A DNA stretch of 64,000 bases, from positions 19,190,345-19,254,344 of the forward strand of contig OW203762.1 of assembly GCA_934045905.1 (NCBI GenBank). The letters run 5' to 3'. The notes under the pieces were generated by a model. That model was not told the origin of the DNA and ran no database searches. It saw only the letters and a list, made by a program, of their open reading frames with translations. Origin of the DNA: Leuctra nigra (lineage: Eukaryota > Arthropoda > Insecta > Plecoptera > Leuctridae). Below are positions 45,197-57,400 of the stretch, piece after piece. Positions within the stretch are counted from its first letter, which is position 1, and each line of letters opens with the position of its first letter. The position numbers and the translations under genes were made by a program.

Positions 45197-47332
45197 CTGG
45201 CGCTTCTCTTGCTGCTTGCGCTCGCGCGGTTATGGCTTTCTTCTGGCCTAGATCCAACCATCAGCTCTGCCTGGTGGCTGTGCAGACACCAACGCCAGGT
45301 AATACCTACCTGAGGACCTGAGGCGGTTTTTAAGATGGTGACGTCATAAGGAATTCTTCCTTCTGAAGAAAGGAATGACGGAAGGTTGAGCGGTGTGGTT
45401 GTAAAGGGGTGTTTCACCTGCTATGCGTGAAGGTGAGTAGTGGTGGATTCAAGGGCGATCATCACAGGTGCTAGGATGATTAGGTGAGGGGAGATGTCCC
45501 CCTTTCCGCGCTCTTATCAGAATCCAAATATCCCCCGAAAAATAGAATTCAAAACTTAATTTTTTGTACACTAAATATGTTAATTTAAGACATGACCTAG
45601 AAAGATATATCTGTATACCTCTCAAAGATGGAAATGATCCTGAGGAAAGCTAATAAATGATTCTGATTCTGTCATCATCCAATCATATTTGTAATGGTGA
45701 CATGAATCATTGTGTAAGACAATACTTCAATATAACTCTTTTTAATTGACATCAGTCAAATGTCAATTGGTAGAGTTTGATATGGAACATAATGCCAAAA
45801 GTGAGGAAGGCAAAATCAAGAAAATTGACTTCCACCGTTCTACCTCTGAGGTACAGATATTTAACAATCAAATTTCAAATTTACAAATATTTCAAATATT
45901 CAAATTATCCAGAAATTCAAAGTTTACCCTAGAATATGCGCCTCGGACCCAACCTTCCCCCATTGTTGCCTATAAATATACAATTTATCCCTAACTTTTT
46001 CACTGGATATGACTGACTCCGCCACTGCATACTCCAGAGGGTGTTGAATGTTGAATCAATAGCAAACAATCAAGGTGATCATGTCACATCACCCTCTGTT
46101 TGCAATTAGCAGGTGTAAGGTACACGGTGGCTCTGGGGGTGAACACTCTCTTAGCAACAACACGCACCGTGATTATTGATTCATTATTTTATCGACGCAC
46201 TTTAGATAGTTACTTCCGGTCATACGTAGTAGAAGGTTATTTAATAGCTTACGTGAAATTGTGTTTTGATGTTGACCAACTCCCTGGACATTTGTAAACA
46301 CGGATGCAAGTCATTGACTTCTGTAATATTTGGGTTTTTGTGGTCAAACGAATTGACATTTCGTGCGATTTATGTAATGATGGTGCTGAAATTGTATGGA
46401 TTGTAGTGATTTACTGCTTTAGTGTACTTTTATTTTAAATTGCATGTATTGAAAATGTAGGTAATGCTAATTGTATACGCGTTTACAATCCCCTCCAGCC
46501 AGAGTGTTGTACACCGTTCGGTTGTAAATGTCGATAATATAATGATACCGTCGATTAGTTTGTAAGTATAAGTATGTACTTTATGGTATAAGATTGTTCT
46601 AAAAGCACATCTGCTGATGGAATAGAGACAAGACCGATATGTACCTGAGGTTTATTATACATCATTCATTGTCTTCACTTACGCAAAGTCGATCAATTTG
46701 CCAGCATATTTTAATATTTTGACATTAATTCTTTTATTTTTTAGTTTGTGTTCAGGACAGAGGCTACATCACTCTTGTTGTAAAAATAAGAAATTTTTGA
46801 ACTGAAAAAATTCAAACTTTTGAAATAAAGTTTCAGATTTTTTTAGGACTACGAAATTCAGTTTATGTTTATGATAGTGTTGAATTGCATTCACACTTAT
46901 AGGTCCAGTTTTCTCTACTAAAACCAGTAGTATAAGTTTAAATGTAATTCAAAGAATGTCATTGGTGTTAATATAGTCCTAAGCAACCTGTTTGAAATTT
47001 AGAAACTAATTGAAAAATGCACTTATGATGCATCCTCACAATTCTCGTGATATTGTCAATCCTTGTTACTTTATGGATGCTTGAAATAATACATGACAAG
47101 ACATGTGAAGCCACATGTGTTTCCCTGTCAATTACACTAATCACATGAAACTATTACATTGATTATTGAAGAAGCTTAACAGCTTCTACACAACAGTTTC
47201 TTAGCTTTGCTTAACAGGTTTAAGATTTCAGCTGACCTGATTGAAATTTGTAATTTGATAATGCAAGTCAATTTTCAATTGTACATTTCACAGACATTTA
47301 CTAGAAATACTAAGAAAACGTTCTACGTGTAA

Positions 47333-47530
47333 GCTGGCTTTCCATGCTCCGTCATCTTCCGTCAACGTCCGTCACCGTCCGACGAAAACGACCACGTGAC
47401 CCGTCTCGACCAATCCCTCGCCGTCCGAGATTTTTGGGGATGGCTCTGATTGGTCGAAACGGGTCACGTGGTCGTTTTCGTCGGACGGTGACGGACGTTG
47501 ACGGAAGATGACGGAGCATGGAAAGCCAGC
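47333..47530. mobile_element. near-perfect foldback MITE
   Basis: GCTGGCTTTCCATGCTCCGT at the left is mirrored by ACGGAGCATGGAAAGCCAGC at the right. The arms are ~85 bp and almost perfectly paired, and carry CACGTGAC and CCGTCAACGTCCGTCACCGT. Confidence 0.92.
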
Positions 47531-47938
47531 ACGGGTTAATAGGTGAGTCGTTCGGTGCATGTATGTAGCATACTGTGTATGAGTTGCTGATTTGTACGCT
47601 CTGAGTAAAATTAAAAGAGATCAAGGTGCGCTATCTATAAGTAGATTAATTTTGAAAATTATTGACATTTAGTTTAAAACTTCATTAAATTTAAAAGTCT
47701 TGATCTATAGCGCCAAAAATGTGAATAATAATTTAAAATGTTGGTTTCAGTAATCATACAAAATTCGCTAGTCTCCGCTGGTCATCGCAAAATTTCAAAA
47801 TTTCATGGAAAATTTGTATGCAAAAAGTATGTAAAATTGATTGGTTGAACAATATGACATGTGCGGTGCCCATAACAAACAAACACCTAACCAACCAAAC
47901 AAACAAACAACCAAAATTTAATTCATAAATATAAAATA

Positions 47939-48110
47939 TAAATTTAGTTGACATTATGGCGGGAAAACAGTATTCCTGAAATTTCCTAACGAATGTTGTC
48001 ATATTTTATTGTAACCATGGCAACATCATTGTTGGTTGATAAAAATGACATCACTTGTTAGGAAAAGTCAGAAATGCCGTTTTCCCGTCAAAATGTCAAC
48101 TAAATTTAAA
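47939..48110. mobile_element. foldback MITE
   Basis: AAATTTAGTTGACATTATGG and GCGGGAAAACAGT pair imperfectly with GTTTTCCCGTC and AAAATGTCAACTAAATTT. Confidence 0.75.
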
Positions 48111-49505
48111 TGTTATATATATGTGATTTGATATTTTTTACACATTTGAGTGTGAAAATAGTGTGTTTTACCATCAAATCTTTTGTTATTTTGAAATAAA
48201 GTCTTTAGTAGATTTGTGAATATTCCCTAAATCAAAATGCTCGTTTACCAATGCGTCACAAAGCGTTTAGTCATTGTAAACCGACAGACAGTTTAATTAT
48301 TATAAAATAAGTGGTTATTAACGCCATCTACGCCCACGTGCTGGGAAGCCAGGTATTGCACGTGAAGAGAGAGACGAAAGTGTCGTCTGACACATCACAT
48401 CATGTTGCTGGAGGAGAGAGATGAAGACAATGTGATCCTAGCAACGCCTTCATTGTGCTACTTTCTCACACAATGCGTGAGTCGGGGCGAGATCTCGTGG
48501 AATATTTCTAATTGATTTACAACCGTATAAAGTAATTATGTCAACACGATGTCTTTGAATAATTCTGTCTTGATCTAATTTAAAAGTTTCGATCGAGTTT
48601 GAAAGGAAGGAGGGCAACGTGGATAAATAATTCGTGTTATCATTATAGATAGATCCTGTGACTTGAATGATTATGTGAAGAATTCTTAGGATTACTCTTG
48701 GGAATTAGGACTTATTTTACAATATCACAAAAATTACGGTAGGATAATTGGTATAGTGACCATGGCAAAGAGTCAAACACTTTATCCCGGAGATAGTGTC
48801 GGGGACTACAAGGATAAGTTGGTATTAGGTGGATTTATCCCAGCATTTGCTAATATCACGGTAGTAGATTCGGACTAGACGTCAATTGGGATTCAATCCC
48901 GGGTCTTCTCAATGACAATCCAGTGATCTTTATCATGACTCAACTGTCTCACTACAGGAACTATAAGAATATATAATTATTATTTTTTTATATTCTATTC
49001 TATATTCTTAATATAATTTTTTTATTATTTTATTTATTTTGTATATTTATTTTGTATATTTCTTTCTAGTTTGTATATTTATATATGTAGCATAATATAA
49101 ATGGTATTTTCAGTTATCAACTTTAAGTTGGTGTTGCTACTCTTTATTTAGGGCTTTGGTGTGATCTTCAGAAATATGCAACCTCATTGCATATTTATTT
49201 GCCACGTATCTACTCCACTTTACCTTTTTGTGTGTTTCATCGAAAAATTCAAATATGAAGCAGGGACCTGAGGGACAATCGACAGCTGAATAAGAAAATG
49301 CACCAACAATTCCCACTCAATTTGTATTCCATGGCAACTGCCAATGCGCACAAGCGGAAGAAGTTAATTGTTCAATGGTTCAAGTTCACTCAAGCGAGGA
49401 TAAAGTTTACAATTATTTGTATGTAATATTCGATTGAACAACCTGATTTTAATTATTTATATTTGTCTCGCAAATTGTAATTAATTAAATTCGTGGTGAC
49501 AGTGG

Positions 49506-49530
49506 TTTATTTTGCATTTTACATTTTATT
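49506..49530 (-). terminator. LPMO polyadenylation signals
   Basis: Two minus-strand AATAAA hexamers (plus TTTATT at 49506-49511 and 49525-49530) about 80-100 nt past the stop. Confidence 0.6.
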
Positions 49531-49606
49531 TGAAACATAACATTCAATGAGAAATCTGTATAAAATAATATGATAGTGCTATTTTGCAAGTCTTAAAATG
49601 TTTTTA

Positions 49607-49743
49607 CTAATTATTGTTCTTATAAATGTTTGATTCGGTCGGCGGTCCTGAGGAGATGGTGATGTCGGCACAGTTCTTGTAGTTCTCCTGGAATCCGCAA
49701 CCCAATCCAGAAGAGCCGTCAGGACATTCGCCCCAGTAGTTGG
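49607..49743 (-). CDS. LPMO exon 4 (last)
   Basis: Acceptor TCTTGTTCCAG|CC, phase 1. It encodes NYWGECPDGSSGLGCGFQEN then YKNCADITI and ends in TAG. This matches the C-terminal W-G-x-C and C-A-D-I block of AA15 and completes the domain, with a short Asn-rich tail. Confidence 0.93.
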
Positions 49744-51395
49744 CTGGAACAAGATTCAAGTGGAATTCATCTAGAGGAGTAATGGACGAGTATAATATAT
49801 AATTAGACAAGTTCATTTATACAGGTTAGGTATTAAAAACAATGACAATGAGCTCAAGTTATATTTTCAAACATTAAAGCTGGTTAGGGGTTTATAATTT
49901 GAACGTTGAATATCATAAAATCAAATTGGCAAAGACAAGAATAATTTTAAAATGCATGTGGATGTGGATAAAATATGATAATATTCCTATGAATCAAATT
50001 TATTTAATAACCTGTATTTTGGATACAATGCTGAAAAGGAAATTTGCTGCAAGGTATAGGGAAGGGGTGGCATAATCCCCGCAGGGTTTTTGAGGGGGGG
50101 AGGTTATCAGAATAGAACCGTATTTTTGTTCTTAAGTTGACAATTTCGGGTAAAATAATGATTACTTATAACATCGTGTAAATTGGAGTTTTAGTGACCA
50201 AAATTACAGGTTAAACTATAAACAATAATGTTACCATCTTCTTCGGTCGGAAGTGTGGTGTAATTTTTGCAGACATTTTTAAAAAAATAATATGCTCATT
50301 AAAATAAAGGTTTCCAGGAACTAGGAAGGATCTCCACTCCCCCCTCCCTGTCGATTACTATATCGTACCTTAAAAATACCTCAGTACCTTAGCAATTCGC
50401 TAAAATTTCAAATATTTCTTAACTAATATTTCACAAACCGAGTTTGTGAGTTTATTACGCGTAATGATTTAACTACTGACTGACTTTAACACTTTCATGA
50501 GCACAGCGTTTAGTGCGTGGCGAAGAAACCTTTGGAAATCAGTTTTCTAATTGAAACCTCTGTACTTTGTACCAATCAATCTAATTAACAACAACAACAA
50601 CACACGTAGCAGAATTAAATAACACTACTGACTGTAGCAGAATAAGTTGCTGGCTGTGGCAGAATGTTATATTTTGGTAAACACTGCCCACCAGATGATT
50701 TCATTCAAATTAGTGCGGATGCATAGAGGTATTTTTAATAAAGAAGGCAAAATATATTCTTATTTTTTTAAAAAACATTTTGGATGATTTTATAGTGACC
50801 TCCATAACGTAGACATTGTATGTAAGTGTCACTACGCTCGATTTGAGAATGGCTAAAGTTTATTATATCTTTGATGAAGAATTACATGCAATAGAAACAT
50901 AGACAATTTTAAATTATAAGCTTTAACTTTTCTTATAACTATAGGTTTAGATAAGTAACCCCCCAAAAAATAATATAAGCACAGCCCGGGTGGTCTGTTT
51001 AACAAACAAACAAACAAACAAACAAACAAACAAACAAACAAACAAACAAACAAACAAACAAACAACACCAAATGAATAAACTTGATGAATTGAAAAATCT
51101 AGTGGAGCGGTCGCTCCACCCAGCCAAGTCGTACTATACACTCACAGTCACTCAACATACCGTAAATGCCTAATAAACTGAGGAGCAGACCAAACACTTT
51201 TACTGTAAGCAACAACATGGCATTTTCGGCCTACTGGATCTTAAAATTGGAAAATCTCACATTGTTGTGAAATGTCTTAATTTCGAGCTATGGCCCACCC
51301 CACCCCATATACCAAATTTGGGAACAACAGGTTTTGCCATTTGCGAGCTAGAGGGCCATGAAAACAGTGAAATTATACCCCTTCTTAAAGCTATC

Positions 51396-51445
<50 letters not shown>

Positions 51446-54400
51446 CAGATATCAGGAAACATTGTTGACAGGGCCACAGCCTAAACGGCTGAACCGATCG
51501 ACCTGAAACTTTTACCACATATGCACTTTTGGCGTCTGATGATACCTTGCCTCTTGTGATTTTTTGTGCCGCCATTTTTAAACCGGAAGTGACGTCATAA
51601 CTCAAAAACGTCTGGACCGATTAGAACGAAATTAGCGCCATTCGATTTAGATGGTCATCTATATGAAGTATCAATAAAAAAAATATTATTTTCTTATTTT
51701 CTAAACCGGAAGTGACGTCATAAATACGCAATATTTAACTTATTTCAACAAATTATACTTAAAATACATACATAATTAACTTACATTGTAACATAGACAA
51801 TACAATTTATATGTTCAAGGTAGCAGTGTTCTCGGCCGCCATTCCTGAAACCGGAAGTGACGTCATATATCTAAAACGCCTGTACCGATTGCAACTGAAC
51901 TAGCTCCTGCGTATTCATTCTGCTATTTATTTGAAAAATCAATTGTGAAAAATGAATAAATAAATTAATGGTACCGGAAATGGCGGCAGGAACCACTAAA
52001 TGAAACCGGAAGTGACGTCATATATTACAAACGGCATGACCGATTTTACGGAAATATAGGGATTAGGAATTCAGATGGTCGTTCATGAAGGTATCAACTA
52101 GATAAAACTAGATTGTTTTCTTATTACCTATACCGGAATTCGGCCGCTATTTCAAAACCGGAAGTGACGTCATGTATCGAAAACGGCTGGATCGATTATA
52201 ACGAAACTTAAGCTATTCTTCTTGGATAATCATTTCATCTTATACCAAACGCAACTTTTCATAGTAACCAAATCGGTTGAGGCGTATTTTTTTAAAGAAA
52301 TTAGTCCCTGCTCGGACATGTGCTACAAGCTGTATGAATAAACTAACAAAAGAAGTGATATCCCAGAAAAAACACTCCGTGTAAAAAAGGCAGCCAAGTC
52401 TCTTTACTTTAAAAAAATTCAACACCGAAAAGGAGTGATATCAAAAAAGGAGCCAAGTCAATGACATTTCCAAATATTTAATCGTATTTTTGAAATAAAA
52501 GAATAAACACCGAGAAATACTTTACAAAAGGACTTGGCGCATCGTTTTTTTAAAGACATTTTTCTATTCATAAGCATAAGTCATTTATATACAGCAGTCA
52601 TTAAGAATTTTTAGAATAATAGGGAAACATCCTTCAATTACATATTATACATACCTACTGTAAAATATTTTCTATTTGAATATATACGCGATGAAACTTG
52701 TTGTCTATGTTTTCTATAAATACACAATAGTTATCTTCGTAATATTGTTTCGTGGTCAACATAATTAAGTCTCATGCGTTATACCTTCTCATCATGAAAT
52801 ACATTTCAATTAATCCACATTTTATAACAATACATTTCACAAAGTACACAGTCACATTGTATTTCTATTTAAAAAAATATCTTTATACTTTAAAAATATA
52901 TAATAGTGTTCCATAGATAGTTAGTAATTATTTGACAACGTTTCATGAATTCCTTCAGTTAAGATCAAATTATGAAAAGATACCCTTCTAATATCACCAT
53001 ATTAACAGTACTGCAAGAATATGTATGAGCCCACTTCCAATTGTTATTTAATTCTTCCATCCTTATATTACTTATCTATTACAGCATGAAATCTTTCTTC
53101 TCGCCATTGACAAAACTATAAAATAGCCATTACTAAAAGTAGCTTGATTCATAGATTCTAAATCTAATAGAAAGAGGAAAATGTACCTACTTGTAAATTT
53201 CTTTCCACTTTTAGGATAGAATTATGTCTTTAAAAAAACGATGCGCCAAGTCCTTTTGTAAAGTATTTCTCGGTGTTTATTCTTTTATTTCAAAAATACG
53301 ATTAAATATTTGGAAATGTCATTGACTTGGCTCCTTTTTTGATATCACTCCTTTTCGGTGTTGATTTTTTTTAAAGTAAAGAGACTTGGCTGCCTTTTTT
53401 ACACGGAGTGTTTTTTCTGGGATATAATCTTTACTGTCCTGGCCCGGTAGAAACATTTTCTCATATAAAACAAAGTAAATTGTCTTCTTGGCTTATTTAC
53501 CGGACATTTCCGGTTCAATCCGGGTCGTCAAGAGATCGATCCTCTTCACAATCTATTTCTTTGAACCGATCGTTGAGGACAATGAAAATCGGATATTTTG
53601 AAAGCGATGGAACGAATTAAATGGTTCATAATGTTATGATGGCACTACTTTATGTTTTTATGGAATAATCGAGTCGCTGAAATATTGTTGGGAATGAGCA
53701 TTGTTGAAAAAGAATAATCTTATCTTAATACATGCTGGCTCGACATTTTAGAAATTAATCAGTTGCATATTAATAAATCTTCCTGCTGCGAATTTTTTTA
53801 TTTTATATTTTGTTTAGTGAATTTAGATTAGAAATTGCAATAATTTGTCCTTCATCCTTGCATCTCAAATGATATTATGATATGATATTATGATTATGAC
53901 TTATATATGATATGAATCTTGTCCTACATGCACAATGATTGATTACTGATTAACACACTGTCGGGTGCAATCTCGTAGTGACATTCGTACCCTTATTTGA
54001 TAACAGATGTCCTTGCAACAAATTGCAGATCGAGAGATTTAGAACTATAATTATAATTGTGTTATGATAGCAACATTGCAATTTGGTATAGTTCAAGTAC
54101 ATTATCTTAATCTTGAAAATCAAAGATGCAGCGATTTGATGTACACATTTAATCAGAGATTGAATCAAGTGCATTTTACTTGGATAAAACTGAAAAGTGA
54201 GAGGTTTCCTCGACTTGTTTTGAGGAAAGTGCTATCTTCTTTCTTCTCGTGATTCGCGTGACCAACATGGAAACAACGCCCTCTCACAATTCATTCACAC
54301 CAAACATTCGTCGAAATAAATTGAGTTGTCTTGATGCAAAACCAACTTTGCTTTGAGATTAATATAGGACAAAACAGGTTGACATTCCCATACCCATGCC

Positions 54401-57400
54401 CTTCTACCGCACGTAAGATAGACTCGAGAATTTATTTTAACCACATTTGAAAGGGGAGAAATTGTTTCTTGAACTTTATTTACGAGGAAAACGCTCAGTG
54501 TAACGCGTTGATGAGCGAGCACCGATACGTGCAACACATAACAATTTTTGATGCATTTTTTTTTTTTGTAAACTGGTTTGAATCTGCGCAACTCTAAATA
54601 TTTGAACCATTTTTCTCAAAAGTACAATTTAAAAGACATTGAGTAGACCCTGTTTTTTCATGCTTTCCTTCAAACGAGAGCTAAATACTGGGAAGGTTCC
54701 TTGACATTAGGCCACGACCGCCTCGTTCCTTAACTCTCAATCCTTACATCATTCCCTCCCAAAGATTCTCAACTGATATAATTTGCAGACAGTTTGCAAC
54801 AGTCAAACATTGTGTTCTGAATCTAATTGAACATTTACCAATGTTCTAATTGGTAATTCTTGCATCTCTCAACATATTATTATCAACAGAGTTTAAATGT
54901 AGATATTATCTTTTCACTTCATAATTAATATTTGAGTTTGGTTGTCTGTACTACGACATTTTGAACTGCAATACAAGTGCTGGAAAGTGCTGGTCGAGGC
55001 TTGGTCCACAAATTATGACTAAAATGCTAATCCAATGCACATATTTGTCTGTTGCAGTGTTGACTGTCACTGTATGCTAATTCAGGGCCCGTGATTGAAG
55101 AACTGAATCCTCTATACACTTTCCCTTGTCCTTGAGAAGACGAAGACAATGCTTACACATCCCGCTAGAGTGGGATCACTCGTTAGCAATTATTACTGAT
55201 TTGTCATTGTTGTTGAGACCTTCTTTCTATACAGAGTCGGTGGGTGATTCCAAGTAGAATTAAATTGTTCCGCATATTAATTTCGTTTACAATTCATAAT
55301 TAAATAGTGTAAAATCTTATGTGGAATCAGGTCATATATAATATAACTAGGAAAACGCTCTGAGTAACGCGTTGATGAGCGAGCACTGATACGCGCAATA
55401 CCTCGAACCAAAATTCTGTTTATCGAAAATGTCCTTAAAAGCCAATAATTCTTGAATTTCGTCACAGACTTGTATGGAAATCTCCAACAATTCCTAAAAT
55501 ATTGGTCCCAATAACCACGCAAAGTTTTAAGTTGATCGATTGAACCTTTATGATTGAACGATTCCTTGTTGAGCGAGCGTAGCGAGCGTCACCACGGTAC
55601 TCTTACGGCACTTTCTCTGTGTGTTTTTTTTTTTTTTTTTTTTTTTTTTTTTGTGTTCACTGCCCAGGTCAAACGGCACAACCAATCGATCTGAAATTTT
55701 GCACATATACTAAAGTAATCTATGCGGTCCCTGGGATCGTTTTTGAACGGGCTCATGTGATTGGTTCAAATTTAAAAAAAAAATATCTTTTGATTGGTAG
55801 TTCCGATCAATTTGAAATTTTGACAAGTCATGGCGACCAACATTGTACCCAATCTTACAAAGTCTCAGCCAAATCCTCCTATTGGTTAAAATTTAAAAAA
55901 ATCTTTTATGTTATTTTTTAAATTTAAACTTGAACCGTATGACTGATCAACTTAAAACTTTGCATGGTCATTGGGACTAACATTATCTGCATTTTTGACA
56001 ATTTTCAGACTAATCTATGTTTCAATCCAAAAGTTATTGACGTTTTACGGACATTTTGCGTGTTGGCTGTCAAATTTCTCGAAAATGTTGATCACGGCTA
56101 CTTCGACTCTTTATAGTTCCAAGGTAGTTAGAGTAGAAACTTTCAAACGTATGAAACTGATATGACCATTCAACAGATCGATCTAATTATGATGGACATT
56201 TTTAGTGAATCTCTCACTTAGGGATGGTGTTTCAGAGGTAACCTGCGAAATAAAAACGCGCACACCGACTGGGAATCGAACCCAGATCCTTCGGGTTACC
56301 GGCCCTATGCTTTAACCATTAAGCTATCGGGACGCATTCTTAATCAGCAGGTTGGGTTGCCATACAACTCTTGCGAGTCCGAGTATCTAACCAAACAATC
56401 CACTTCTAGCTCAGAAGTTTGAGCATAGCCATTCGAGAGAAGATGTATTCACGTTGTCAAAGGAAGTCGAAGTGCTTCAGTCTTCGTGTATAGGTTAGAT
56501 ACTCGGACTCGCAAGAGTTGTATGGCAACCCAACCTGCTGATTAAGAATGCGTCCCGATAGCTTAATGGTTAAAGCATAGGGCCGGTAACCCGAAGGATC
56601 TGGGTTCGATTCCCAGTCGGGGTGCGCGTTTTTATTTCGCAGGTTACCTCTGAGATCGATCTAATATTGTGTAAGTACACACACTTTTATCATATGAGTG
56701 GTCCCATGTCTATTGTTTTTTAAGAGATCCTGTGATTTTTGAATATTAACGAGGAACAGTTCAATCAGAAAGGTTCAAAAGGTTCAAGCTTTGCATGGTT
56801 ATTGGGACTTATGTTTTAGGACAATTTTGAGATTTTTATACTTGAGTCTGACGAAATTCAAGAATTATTGGCTTTTAATGATATTTTCAATAGACATAAT
56901 TTCGGTTCGAGGTGTTGCGCCTGTCCGTGCTCGCTCATCAACGCGTTACACAGAGCGTTTTCCTAGTTAATTTACAAAAATCACAGGATCTAGTTCAAAA
57001 AATATTTAAACGGTCATATCAGTTTCATAATAATATACGTTTGAAAGTTTCTGCTCTAACAACCTTGAAGTGAAGATTCGAAGATGCCGTGAAATGTGAA
57101 ATTCGAGAAATATGACAGCCAACACGCAAAATATCCGTAAACTGTCAATAACTTTTGAATTTAAACACAGTTTAGTCTGAAAATTGTCAAAAATACAGAT
57201 AATGTTGGACCCGATGACCATGCAAATTTTTAAGTTTATCGGTCAAACGGTTCTGGTTTAAATTTCAAAAAGCACATTAAATATTTTTTTAAATTTTAAC
57301 CAATAAAGCTGGGTTCCCATACTTCGCTTTTATTTCGCTTTCGGTTCGCTTTCGCAAAATGGCTACCTTTTAACACAGAAAATCGTCCATGTTTAATTTC

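Larger units (their letters stand above)
45197..49505. other. intergenic region between sas and the LPMO gene
   Basis: No gene supported. Contains a family D half-copy (45667-45857), foldbacks at 47333-47530 and 47939-48110, a half copy (46903-46975) of the MITE seen at 62976-63262, and a tRNA-like scrap near 48890-48945. The rest is AT-rich and featureless to me. Confidence 0.6.

Noticed and set aside
45061..45417. 118-codon minus frame overlapping sas exon 1
   Set aside because: Out of frame with the signal peptide and not linked to any domain.
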